Source: 79-D21 sp022839995 (GTDB lineage: Bacteria > Synergistota > Synergistia > Synergistales > 79-D21). Taken from it: 64,000 nt of DNA. Positions within the stretch are counted from its first letter, which is position 1. The number at the start of each line of letters is the position of its first letter. The notes under the pieces are model-generated. The model was given only the letters and a program-made list of their open reading frames with translations, searched no databases and was not told the DNA's origin. Below, piece after piece: positions 16,965 through 25,216 of this stretch. A program made the position numbers and the translations under genes. Location: positions 1 through 64,000 of the forward strand of contig JALHIN010000002.1 in NCBI GenBank assembly GCA_022839995.1, written 5' to 3'.

Positions 16965-18212
16965 ATGCCGGAAAGCCGAATCGCCCATCCTGAACTCGCC
17001 GCCGAAGGACACCGGAAAATCGCCTGGGCCTGGTCTTCCATGCCCGTGCTTCGCCTGATTCACGAGAAATACCGGGCCAGCCGACCGTTTTCCGGCATGT
17101 CGATCGGGACCTGTCTCCACCTCGAGGCCAAGACCGCCTGCCTCCTGAAAGTGCTGAAGGAACTCGGGGCATCCGTTTCGGCTGCGGGGAGCAACCCCCT
17201 TTCCACCCAGGACGACGTCTGCGCCGCCCTGGTGGAGGAAGGAGTAGCGGTCTTCAGCCGAAGGGGCATGAGTTCTTCCGAATACCGCGAAAACCTGGAG
17301 GCCGTTCTTTCCCTCCGGCCGAACATCCTGATCGACGACGGGGCCGATCTCGTCGCACTGGTCCACGAAAGGATGCCGGAAATCGCGGAAGGGATCCTCG
17401 GGGGCTGCGAGGAAACGACGACCGGGATCAAGCGCCTGAAGGCGATGGAGAGGCAGGGAATCCTCCGCTTTCCGATGGTCGCCGTCAACGATGCCTACAG
17501 CAAATTCCTCTTCGACAACCGGTACGGCACGGGACAGTCCGTCATGGACGGGCTGATGCGGACGACGAACGGCCTGCTGGCGGGAAAATTCTTCGTGGTG
17601 GCAGGCTACGGGTGGTGCGGCCGGGGAATCGCGACACGGGCCGCCGGCTTGGGAGCCCGGGTCACGGTGGTGGAGGCGGATCCTCACCGGGCCCTGGAGG
17701 CCCTGATGGACGGCCGCGACGTCCGGTCCATGGAGGAGGCCGCCCCGATCGGCGATTTCTTCGTCACTGCCACCGGAAACATCCGGGTCATCCGTAGGGA
17801 GCACCTCGAGCGGATGAAGGACGGCGCGATCCTCGCAAACGCCGGGCACTTCAACGTGGAGATCGACCTTCCGGCCCTCGAGGAGCTCTCCGTTCGCCGG
17901 GACGACACCCGGGTCAACGTCCAGACCTACACCCTGAGAGGCGGGAAGCGGCTTCACCTCTTGGCGGAGGGAAGGCTGGTCAACCTGGCGGCCGCGGACG
18001 GGCACCCGATCGAGATCATGGACCTGAGCTTCGCGCTCCAGCTGCTTTCGAGCCTTTACGTCCTCAACACCCCGTCGCTGCCTTCCAAGGTGCTCACGGT
18101 CCCGGACGAACTGGACCGTTCGGTCTCCGAGCTGAAGCTCGAATCCCTCGGAATCAGCCTGGAACCCCTGACGGACGAACAGAGAGCCTACATGGCAAGC
18201 TGGAAGGAGTGA
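16965..18212 (+). CDS. ahcY: Adenosylhomocysteinase
   Basis: Reversibly splits S-adenosylhomocysteine into homocysteine and adenosine with bound NAD. The 415-aa sequence has HLEAKTACL (about 52-60), NPLSTQDDV (77-85), GCEETTTG, NDAYSKFLFDNRYGTGQS and the NAD loop GYGWCGRG (about 214). The C-terminus stops at LTDEQRAYMASWKE and lacks the extended Lys/Tyr tail of eukaryotic-type enzymes, like the short form of thermophiles such as Thermotoga. It overlaps mtaD by 4 nt. Confidence 0.94.
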   Translation: MPESRIAHPELAAEGHRKIAWAWSSMPVLRLIHEKYRASRPFSGMSIGTCLHLEAKTACLLKVLKELGASVSAAGSNPLSTQDDVCAALVEEGVAVFSRRGMSSSEYRENLEAVLSLRPNILIDDGADLVALVHERMPEIAEGILGGCEETTTGIKRLKAMERQGILRFPMVAVNDAYSKFLFDNRYGTGQSVMDGLMRTTNGLLAGKFFVVAGYGWCGRGIATRAAGLGARVTVVEADPHRALEALMDGRDVRSMEEAAPIGDFFVTATGNIRVIRREHLERMKDGAILANAGHFNVEIDLPALEELSVRRDDTRVNVQTYTLRGGKRLHLLAEGRLVNLAAADGHPIEIMDLSFALQLLSSLYVLNTPSLPSKVLTVPDELDRSVSELKLESLGISLEPLTDEQRAYMASWKE

Positions 18213-19489
18213 TCGAGGTGCTGCTGAGGGACGTCCTGCTGCTGGACAGCTCGATGGAATCCGCCCGATCCTGCGACATCGTGGTCTCGGGCAGCGTCAT
18301 CGGTGCGATCCTGCCCCCGCGGAGCACGGAAGGGCCCGCAGATATCGACGGCAAGGGAAAAACGGCGGTGCTCCCCGGCTTCGTGAACGCCCATGCCCAC
18401 GCTGCCATGACACTCCTCAGGGGACTGGGAGAGGAAGCTCCCCTCATGGAGTGGCTCCAGCAACGGATTTGGCCGGTCGAGGCCCGCCTTACCCCCGAAC
18501 ATGTCTTCTGGGGAACCCGCCTCGCCCTGCTCGAGATGGTTTCTGCGGGAGTCACCTGTTTCGCGGACATGTACTTTTTCATGGACCAGGTCGCCGAAGC
18601 GGCGCTGATGGCCGGGATGAGGTGCGCTCTCTCGAGGGGCCTCGTGGGAGCGGACGAGGCGAAGATCCAGGAAGGCGTGGACCTCATCCGGCGTTACCAC
18701 GACCCCAACGGGCTCGTGACGATCCAGCTGGGACCCCACGCCATTTACACCGTTCCTCCGGCGGCTTTTCGAGAGATTTCGCAGACCGCCGGGGAGTTCG
18801 GCGTCGGAGTGCACACCCACTGGCTGGAAACGGAATGGGAAGCCCGCTACATCCGCGAGGAGCTCCGGAAGGACCCCGTCGACCTGCTGGAAGAGGTCGG
18901 GCTCCACGAGGTCCCGTTCGCCCTCCTGGCACACGGGGTCTGGTTCCCGGAAGACCGCCTCCGGGACTTGGCGAACAGTCGTTTATCCATCGTGCACAAC
19001 CCGAATAGCAACCTGAAGCTCGGTAGCGGGGTCGCCCCTGTTCCCGCCTTCCTCGAAAAGAACGTTCGGGTGGCCCTGGGAACTGACGGAGCCGCCAGCA
19101 ACAACCGCCTGGATGTCTGGGACGAAATGCGGACCTGTTCCCTCCTTCACAAGGGGATCCGAAGGGATCCCAGCATCGTCCTCGCCTCGGAGGTCCTGCG
19201 GATGGCCACGCTCGACGGGGCAAGGGCCCTGGGCCTGGAAAACGTCGGGCTCCTGAAGCCAGGTTGGCAGGCCGACCTCGTGCTGGTCGACCTGGACAAA
19301 CCCCAGTATGTCGGGGCAACGCCCGAAACCCTTTCTGCCAGCCTCGTTTATTCGGGCTCATCGGCAGATGTGACCGGGACGGTAGTGGCGGGGAAATGGC
19401 TGTACCGGGATGGAGTTCACTTGACGCTGGAAAGGGAAACGATCCTCGAAAAGGCGGCTGCATGCCGGAAAGAGTTGTTGCAGGGCTGA
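18209..19489 (+). CDS. mtaD: 5-methylthioadenosine/S-adenosylhomocysteine deaminase
   Basis: Zinc amidohydrolase that deaminates MTA and SAH to the inosyl forms. The 426-aa protein shows the HAHAAMTLLRG metal motif, AHGVWFPED, NPNSNLKLGSG and GTDGAASNNRLDVWDEM with the metal-binding Asp. GTG 18209 overlaps the ahcY stop. Its coupling to mtnA and ahcY, and a 6-oxopurine-type phosphorylase at 36641, suggest MTA is handled through methylthioinosine. Confidence 0.92.
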   Translation: MIEVLLRDVLLLDSSMESARSCDIVVSGSVIGAILPPRSTEGPADIDGKGKTAVLPGFVNAHAHAAMTLLRGLGEEAPLMEWLQQRIWPVEARLTPEHVFWGTRLALLEMVSAGVTCFADMYFFMDQVAEAALMAGMRCALSRGLVGADEAKIQEGVDLIRRYHDPNGLVTIQLGPHAIYTVPPAAFREISQTAGEFGVGVHTHWLETEWEARYIREELRKDPVDLLEEVGLHEVPFALLAHGVWFPEDRLRDLANSRLSIVHNPNSNLKLGSGVAPVPAFLEKNVRVALGTDGAASNNRLDVWDEMRTCSLLHKGIRRDPSIVLASEVLRMATLDGARALGLENVGLLKPGWQADLVLVDLDKPQYVGATPETLSASLVYSGSSADVTGTVVAGKWLYRDGVHLTLERETILEKAAACRKELLQG

Positions 19490-19504
19490 CGGGGGAGCTA
19501 TAAT
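19475..19504 (+). promoter_or_regulatory. Promoter for the alaS-ruvX-mutSL-miaA operon
   Basis: TTGTTG (19475-19480) and a perfect TATAAT (19499-19504) are 18 bp apart. The -35 lies inside the end of mtaD. The leader to alaS would be only about 45 nt, leaving no room for a T-box. Confidence 0.7.
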
Positions 19505-19554
19505 TTCCGGGCAGAGTGGCTGGAAGACAAACTGCGCCGCAGGAGGCGATCCAG

Positions 19555-22203
19555 ATGCAGTTCAGGAGCGGAAACCAACTGAGGGAAAGTTTTCTCGGAT
19601 TCTTCGAGGAGAAGGGCCATCGGCGCTTCCCGAGCTTTTCCCTCGTTCCCGAAGACCCTTCCATCATGTTCACCATCGCAGGCATGGTGCCCTTCAAACC
19701 GTACTTCCTCGGGATGAAGGTGCCTCCAGTCAAGCGGGCCACCACGTCCCAGAAATGCGTCCGGACAAACGACATCGAGAACGTCGGTCGAACCGCACGC
19801 CATCATACTTTCTTCGAAATGCTCGGGAACTTCAGTTTCGGGGACTATTTCAAGAAGGAAGCCATCCCATGGGCCTGGGAGTTCGTCACCGAAAGGATCG
19901 GTCTCGACCCTGACCGCCTTACGGCCACGATCTACCTCGACGACGACGAGGCCTTCGAAATCTGGCACCGGACCGTGGGGCTTCCCGAGGAACGGATCGT
20001 CCGCATGGGAGAAGAGGACAACTTCTGGGCGGTCGGGCCGGTCGGCCCCTGCGGTCCTTGCTCCGAGCTCATCTACGACCAGGGGCCCTCGTTCTCCTGC
20101 GGAAAACCGGATTGCAAGGTGGGCTGCAGCTGCGATCGCTACCTGGAAATCTGGAACCTGGTCTTCATGCAGTTCAACCGGGACGAGGCGGGCAACCTGG
20201 TCCCGCTCCCCAAGCAGAACATCGACACCGGCATGGGGCTGGAAAGGCTTGCCTCGGTCGTCCAGGGCGTTCGAACGGACTTCGACACGGATCTCTTCGT
20301 TCCTCTCATCCGCCATGCCTGCGAGATGACGGGCCACGCCTACGGCTCGAACCCGAAAGGGGACATGGCTGTGCGGGTCATTTCGGACCACATCAGGGCC
20401 ATCTCCTTCATGATCGCGGACGGTATCCTCCCGTCGAACGAAGGGCGGGGATACGTCCTCAGGCGGCTCCTCCGCCGGGCCGTGCGATGGGGGAGGCTGC
20501 TCGGCCTCCAGAAACCCTTCCTTTCCGGGTTGCTCCCCACGGTGATCGAGGTCATGGGAAGCCATTACCGGGAAATTCCCGAGAGGCAGAACGCGATCCG
20601 GCAGGTCATCGATTTCGAGGAGGCCAAGTTCGGTAGGACGCTGGAACAGGGCTCCGCCCTCATCGAAAGCGAACTCCGGCGCCTCGCCGACCGGGGGGAA
20701 ACGGTCCTGCCCGGCGAGGTGGCCTTCGAGCTGTACGACACGTACGGCTTCCCCATCGAGCTGACGGAGGAGATCTGCCAGGACGCCTCGTTCACGCTCG
20801 ACCGGAAAGGCTTCGAGCGGGCCATGGAGGACCAGAGGGAGCGGGCCCGCAGTTCCAGCAAGATGGCATCGGCGTCCTTGTCGGGGAACGTGTATACCGA
20901 GCTGGCGAAAACCATCGGGCAGGTCCCGTTCGTCGGTTATGCCGAAACGCGGGCACAGGCGACGGTCCTGGCTCTCATCCAGGACGGGCGGCCGGTCGAG
21001 GAGCTGCAGGCGGGTGACGAGGCCGAGGCGGTCCTGGACCGGACTCCCTTTTACGCGGAAAAGGGCGGGCAGGTCGGAGACACGGGAACCTTGTCCTCGG
21101 AGATCGTGAAAGCGAGGGTGCTGGACACGGTCAGCCCGGCGGCAGAGCTCCCGGTCATCCGGATCCGGGTGGAAGAAGGCCTTCTCCGGAAAGGGGACAC
21201 GGTCCTCGCGGCCGTGGACGAGGACCGACGGTGGGACATCCGGAGGCACCATACCGCCACGCACCTTCTGCATGAAGCCCTGATCCACGTTCTCGGCGAT
21301 CACGTGAGGCAGGCGGGATCTCTCGTCGGCCCGGAGGCGCTCCGGTTCGACTTTACGCACTTCTCCGCGGTGACGCGCGACGAGCTTGCCCGCGTGGAAC
21401 GGATCGTCAACGAGCAGGTTCTCCGCAACATCCCCCTCGAGACGCTCGAAACCGACCTGGAAAAGGCCAAGGAGATGGGAGCCAAGGCGCTGTTCAGCGA
21501 AAAGTACGGAAGCCGTGTCCGCGTCGTGAGCGTTCCCGGTTTCTCGACCGAACTGTGCGGAGGCACCCACTGCAATTTCACCGGGGATATCGGTCTTTTC
21601 CGGATCCTCCGGGAAGAGGGGATCGGCTCGGGCCTTCGGCGCATCACCGCGCAGGCGGGGCGGCCTGCCTACTTCTCACAGAAAGCGGACCACGAAATCG
21701 TTGACCGCTTGAAGGAATCTCTTGGAGTCCATGAGACCGAGCATCTCCCAGAAAGGGTGCGTGCCCTGCTGGACGAGCTTTCCGCTGCGCGTCGCGAGGC
21801 CACCGACGCAAAACTCAAAGCCCTGCTTTGCAGGGCAGCGGACCTTGCGGCTTCCGCCAGGCAGGTCGGGAAGTTCTCGGTGGTTACGGGACATTTCGAG
21901 GGGGTCGACATGGAACTCCTCCGTCAACTGGGTGATTCCGTCAAGAACCGCCTGAAGGGAGCCGTCATCGTCTTCGCCTCGGTGGGGGAGGGGAAAGTCT
22001 CTCTCATGGCCATGGGCGACGAACTTGCCGTTTCGGGCGGGTTCCACGCCGGACGTCTCGTTGGTTCCATCGCCCCCCTGGTGGGCGGGTCGGGGGGCGG
22101 AAGGCCCAACCTGGCCCAGGCCGGCGGGAAGAGCCCGGAAAAGGTCGCCGAGGCGCTCGATGCCGTGGCGGGCATCGTCGAGAACCTTTTCGCGAAGTCC
22201 TAG
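19555..22203 (+). CDS. alaS: Alanine--tRNA ligase
   Basis: Charges tRNA-Ala and edits mischarged Ser/Gly. The 882-aa protein has the class II catalytic domain (FTIAGMVPFKPYFLG, the TTSQKCVRTNDIENVG motif 2 region), the editing domain with HHTATHLLHEAL and CGGTH zinc ligands, and the C-terminal DHHA1 domain with the Gly-rich GGSGGGRPNLAQAGG. ATG 19555 has AGGAGG 8 nt upstream; an in-frame GTG at 19516 has none. Confidence 0.96.
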   Translation: MQFRSGNQLRESFLGFFEEKGHRRFPSFSLVPEDPSIMFTIAGMVPFKPYFLGMKVPPVKRATTSQKCVRTNDIENVGRTARHHTFFEMLGNFSFGDYFKKEAIPWAWEFVTERIGLDPDRLTATIYLDDDEAFEIWHRTVGLPEERIVRMGEEDNFWAVGPVGPCGPCSELIYDQGPSFSCGKPDCKVGCSCDRYLEIWNLVFMQFNRDEAGNLVPLPKQNIDTGMGLERLASVVQGVRTDFDTDLFVPLIRHACEMTGHAYGSNPKGDMAVRVISDHIRAISFMIADGILPSNEGRGYVLRRLLRRAVRWGRLLGLQKPFLSGLLPTVIEVMGSHYREIPERQNAIRQVIDFEEAKFGRTLEQGSALIESELRRLADRGETVLPGEVAFELYDTYGFPIELTEEICQDASFTLDRKGFERAMEDQRERARSSSKMASASLSGNVYTELAKTIGQVPFVGYAETRAQATVLALIQDGRPVEELQAGDEAEAVLDRTPFYAEKGGQVGDTGTLSSEIVKARVLDTVSPAAELPVIRIRVEEGLLRKGDTVLAAVDEDRRWDIRRHHTATHLLHEALIHVLGDHVRQAGSLVGPEALRFDFTHFSAVTRDELARVERIVNEQVLRNIPLETLETDLEKAKEMGAKALFSEKYGSRVRVVSVPGFSTELCGGTHCNFTGDIGLFRILREEGIGSGLRRITAQAGRPAYFSQKADHEIVDRLKESLGVHETEHLPERVRALLDELSAARREATDAKLKALLCRAADLAASARQVGKFSVVTGHFEGVDMELLRQLGDSVKNRLKGAVIVFASVGEGKVSLMAMGDELAVSGGFHAGRLVGSIAPLVGGSGGGRPNLAQAGGKSPEKVAEALDAVAGIVENLFAKS

Positions 22204-22211
22204 GACCTTCG

Positions 22212-22637
22212 ATGGGACGCCTGATCGGACTCGATCTCGGAACGGTTCGAATTGGCGTGGCGATCACCGATCCCCTGGGTCTTTTTGCCCAGGGGATCGC
22301 CGTCTGGCGAGTCGACTCCGCCTGGCTCGAAAGCCTCAAGCGCCTGATCGCAGAATCCGCCCCCGTGGACCTGGTCGTCGTCGGGCTTCCGCTTCGCACC
22401 ACCGGGGCGGAGGGCCCCGAGGCCGCCAGGATCCGCAGCATGGCGGAAACGATCGCCGCCGAAATCGATCCGATCCCCGTGGAGTTCATCGACGAACGCT
22501 TTTCAACGACCCGGGCCCACCAGATCCTGCTCGAAGGAAACGTGGACGCCCGCAAACGGAGGACCCGTGTCGACAAGGTCGCCGCAGCCGTTTTCCTGCA
22601 GGATTTCCTGGACCGCAGGAGGGACGGGAACGGATGA
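22212..22637 (+). CDS. ruvX: Putative pre-16S rRNA nuclease / Holliday junction resolvase YqgF
   Basis: RNase H-fold nuclease implicated in 16S rRNA 5' maturation and, by fold, in junction resolution. At 141 aa it has the family size, with GLDLGTVRIGVA (catalytic Asp), VVVGLPLR, and FIDERFST (catalytic Glu). It follows alaS as in many Firmicutes and overlaps mutS by 4 nt. Confidence 0.92.
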   Translation: MGRLIGLDLGTVRIGVAITDPLGLFAQGIAVWRVDSAWLESLKRLIAESAPVDLVVVGLPLRTTGAEGPEAARIRSMAETIAAEIDPIPVEFIDERFSTTRAHQILLEGNVDARKRRTRVDKVAAAVFLQDFLDRRRDGNG

Positions 22638-25216
22638 AACCGGAACAGGGAATCGCCATGACTCCCATGCTTGAACAGTACTTCACCTGGAAGAAAGCCT
22701 ATCCCGACTGCCTTCTTTTTTTCCGCATGGGAGATTTCTACGAAATGTTCTTCGAAGACGCCCGGGAGGCTTCGCGTCTCCTGGACATCGCCCTCACGGC
22801 CCGGGACAGCGAGAAGAAGGTTCCCATGGCGGGAGTGCCCCATCATTCCGTTGAACCCTACCTCGAGAAGCTCGTGAAGGCAGGCAGGAAAGTCGCGATC
22901 TGCGAGCAGATGACGGAACCGGACGGGCGAACCCTAGTGGAAAGGCGCGTCGTCCGCCTGGTGACACCGGGAACCTACGTCCCCGAGGACGCAAAAGGGG
23001 AGGGGCGCCTCGCCGCCATTTCCGAGAAAGACGGCCGTTTTTCCGTCGCTCTCCTTTCCCCGGGCTCCGGCCGCCTCGAGGCGGGAACTTTCGATGCCGT
23101 CGGAGCGATGGGACTGCTGGTGGCCTTCGGCCCGATGGAAATCCTCGTCCCCCAACCCTGCCCCGAAGCGGTGCGGGCAAGGATCACGTCCTGCCTGCCC
23201 GAAACCTGCCTCATTTCCGAAAAGGACCGCAGTCTCTTCGAACCGAGGTCCGCGGAGGCGTGGCTCTGCAAAAGGTGGAACGTTCCCAGCCTTCGGGCTT
23301 TCGGGCTGGACGACGGCGATCCGGCAGCCGGACCTGCCTGTGCGGTTTTTCGGTACTTCGAGGAAACGCAGTTCGGTCTCTCAAGGCACGTGATGCGGCT
23401 CTACCCCCTTTCGTGCGGGGATGCTCTCCGAATCGACGCCCAGTCGCAGAAAAACCTGGAACTCCTGGAATCCGGCCCGGCCTCGCTCTTCGGTGTCCTG
23501 AACCGGTGCCGGACCCCCATGGGGAAAAGGACCCTCAAGGATTGGATCCTACGCCCCCTGCTCGACCTCGACGCCATCCGCGCAAGGCAGGATGCCATCG
23601 AATGGCTGAAGGACAGCCCGGGAAGCCGAGCACGCCTCGCGGATTCCCTCCAGCGGTGCAGGGATCTTGAACGGGCCGTCGGAAGGCTTTCCCTGAACCT
23701 CGGGTCCCCGATCGACCTCGCAGGGATCCGTGACACCCTGTCTGAAGTGCCGACACTCCTGGCGATCGGGAGGGACAGCCCGCTCGAACACTTCCTCGCG
23801 GGGATCCCGGAACTTTCCGGTTGCCTGGAAGACCTCCGGGGGACCCTCGCGGACGCTCCACCCCGCAGCTTGAAGGAAGGAGGGGTCATCAGAAGCGGAG
23901 CCGATCCGACGCTGGATGAATGGCGCTCCCTGGCGGGGCAGGCAGAAGGCTGGCTCGCCGGCTACATGGCCCGGGAGCGGGCGAGGACCGGCATCTCCAA
24001 TTTAAAGGTGGGAAACAACAGGGTCTTCGGCTATTACATCGAGATTCCGAGGTCGCAGCTGGACAAGGTCCCGGACGACTACATCCGGAGGCAGACACTG
24101 GTGGCTGCTGAACGGTTCGTCACCCCCGAGCTCAAGGATTACGAAGAAAAGATCCTCAAGGCCTCCGAGGAAGTCCAGAAGCGGGAAGCCTTCCTCTACG
24201 AGGCCCTTCGGGAGCGGGTTCTTTCGCGTGCTTCCGAGATCCAGGAAACAGGACGGACGATCGCGTGCCTGGACTGCCTTTCCTCGCTGGCGGATGTCGC
24301 CTGGGAACGCCGGTACCTGAGGCCCACCGTCAACGGGGGCGAACGAATCCGGATCTCGGGCGGCCGACATCCCGTCGTGGAAACCACGCTGGGCAACGAT
24401 CCTTACACTCCGAACAGCGTCGATCTGGACCGGTTCGGCAAGCGGATGGCCATCCTCACCGGCCCGAACATGGCCGGGAAATCGACCTACCTTCGAATGG
24501 CGGCCCTCCTGGTAATCATGGCCCAGATGGGCAGCTTCGTCCCCGCGGATTCCGCAGAATTCGGGCTCGTGGACCGGATTTTCACCCGCATCGGAGCCCA
24601 CGACGAGCTGGCCCTCGGCCGGAGCACCTTCCTCGTGGAGATGCTCGAAACCGCCCAGATCCTGAACAACCTCACCCCCCGAAGCTTCGTCGTCCTGGAC
24701 GAAGTGGGGCGGGGGACCTCCACCTACGATGGGATGAGCATCGCCTGGGCTGTGCTGGAATACCTCCACGCGAGGAGCGACTGCAGGCCCCTCGTCCTTT
24801 TCGCCACGCACTTCCACGAACTGACCGCCCTCGCCGGGCGTTTCCCCGAGATCGTCAACCTCTCGATGGCGGTGGAGGAAACCGTTTCCGGGATCCGTTT
24901 TCTGCACCGCGTCAGGCCGGGACCCGCGGACCGCTCCTACGGGATCGAAGTCGCCCGCCTAGCGGGGATTCCCGATTCGGTCGTCCTCCGGGCACAAACG
25001 ATCCTGGAGAGCTTCGAGAAAAAGCCTGAACTCGATCTTCCCGAAAGAGAACCGGAAAGAGACCGGAAGGCAAAGGGACAGCTTTTCCTGTTCCCCTCGC
25101 CCCAGGACGCCCTCCTGGACGAAATCGCGGCCCTGGACCCGGATCGGCTTAGCCCCCTGGAAGCCTTGGAACTCCTGTACCGTCTTCGGGACCGCTGCAG
25201 GGAGGTCCGATCCTGA
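22634..25216 (+). CDS. mutS: DNA mismatch repair protein MutS
   Basis: Mismatch-recognition ATPase. The 860-aa protein carries the mismatch-wedge motif Phe35-Tyr36-Glu37, the core and clamp domains, and the ABC-type ATPase with Walker A GPNMAGKST (near 611), DELALGRSTFLVEM, and VLDEVGRGTSTYDG. The far C-terminus has the helix-turn-helix dimerisation tail. ATG 22634 overlaps the ruvX stop. It is directly coupled to mutL. Confidence 0.95.
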   Translation: MKPEQGIAMTPMLEQYFTWKKAYPDCLLFFRMGDFYEMFFEDAREASRLLDIALTARDSEKKVPMAGVPHHSVEPYLEKLVKAGRKVAICEQMTEPDGRTLVERRVVRLVTPGTYVPEDAKGEGRLAAISEKDGRFSVALLSPGSGRLEAGTFDAVGAMGLLVAFGPMEILVPQPCPEAVRARITSCLPETCLISEKDRSLFEPRSAEAWLCKRWNVPSLRAFGLDDGDPAAGPACAVFRYFEETQFGLSRHVMRLYPLSCGDALRIDAQSQKNLELLESGPASLFGVLNRCRTPMGKRTLKDWILRPLLDLDAIRARQDAIEWLKDSPGSRARLADSLQRCRDLERAVGRLSLNLGSPIDLAGIRDTLSEVPTLLAIGRDSPLEHFLAGIPELSGCLEDLRGTLADAPPRSLKEGGVIRSGADPTLDEWRSLAGQAEGWLAGYMARERARTGISNLKVGNNRVFGYYIEIPRSQLDKVPDDYIRRQTLVAAERFVTPELKDYEEKILKASEEVQKREAFLYEALRERVLSRASEIQETGRTIACLDCLSSLADVAWERRYLRPTVNGGERIRISGGRHPVVETTLGNDPYTPNSVDLDRFGKRMAILTGPNMAGKSTYLRMAALLVIMAQMGSFVPADSAEFGLVDRIFTRIGAHDELALGRSTFLVEMLETAQILNNLTPRSFVVLDEVGRGTSTYDGMSIAWAVLEYLHARSDCRPLVLFATHFHELTALAGRFPEIVNLSMAVEETVSGIRFLHRVRPGPADRSYGIEVARLAGIPDSVVLRAQTILESFEKKPELDLPEREPERDRKAKGQLFLFPSPQDALLDEIAALDPDRLSPLEALELLYRLRDRCREVRS

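Noticed and set aside
19490..19560. T-box leader for alaS (and likewise for cysS and serS).
   Set aside because: The alaS leader is about 45 nt and serS starts 2 nt after ribH. No T-box sequence or terminator/antiterminator pair is seen.
19498..21570. A 690-aa minus-strand open frame opposite alaS.
   Set aside because: It mirrors the alaS codons in a GC-rich region, has low-complexity Arg/Pro/Gly/Asp composition and no ribosome site, while alaS is unmistakable.
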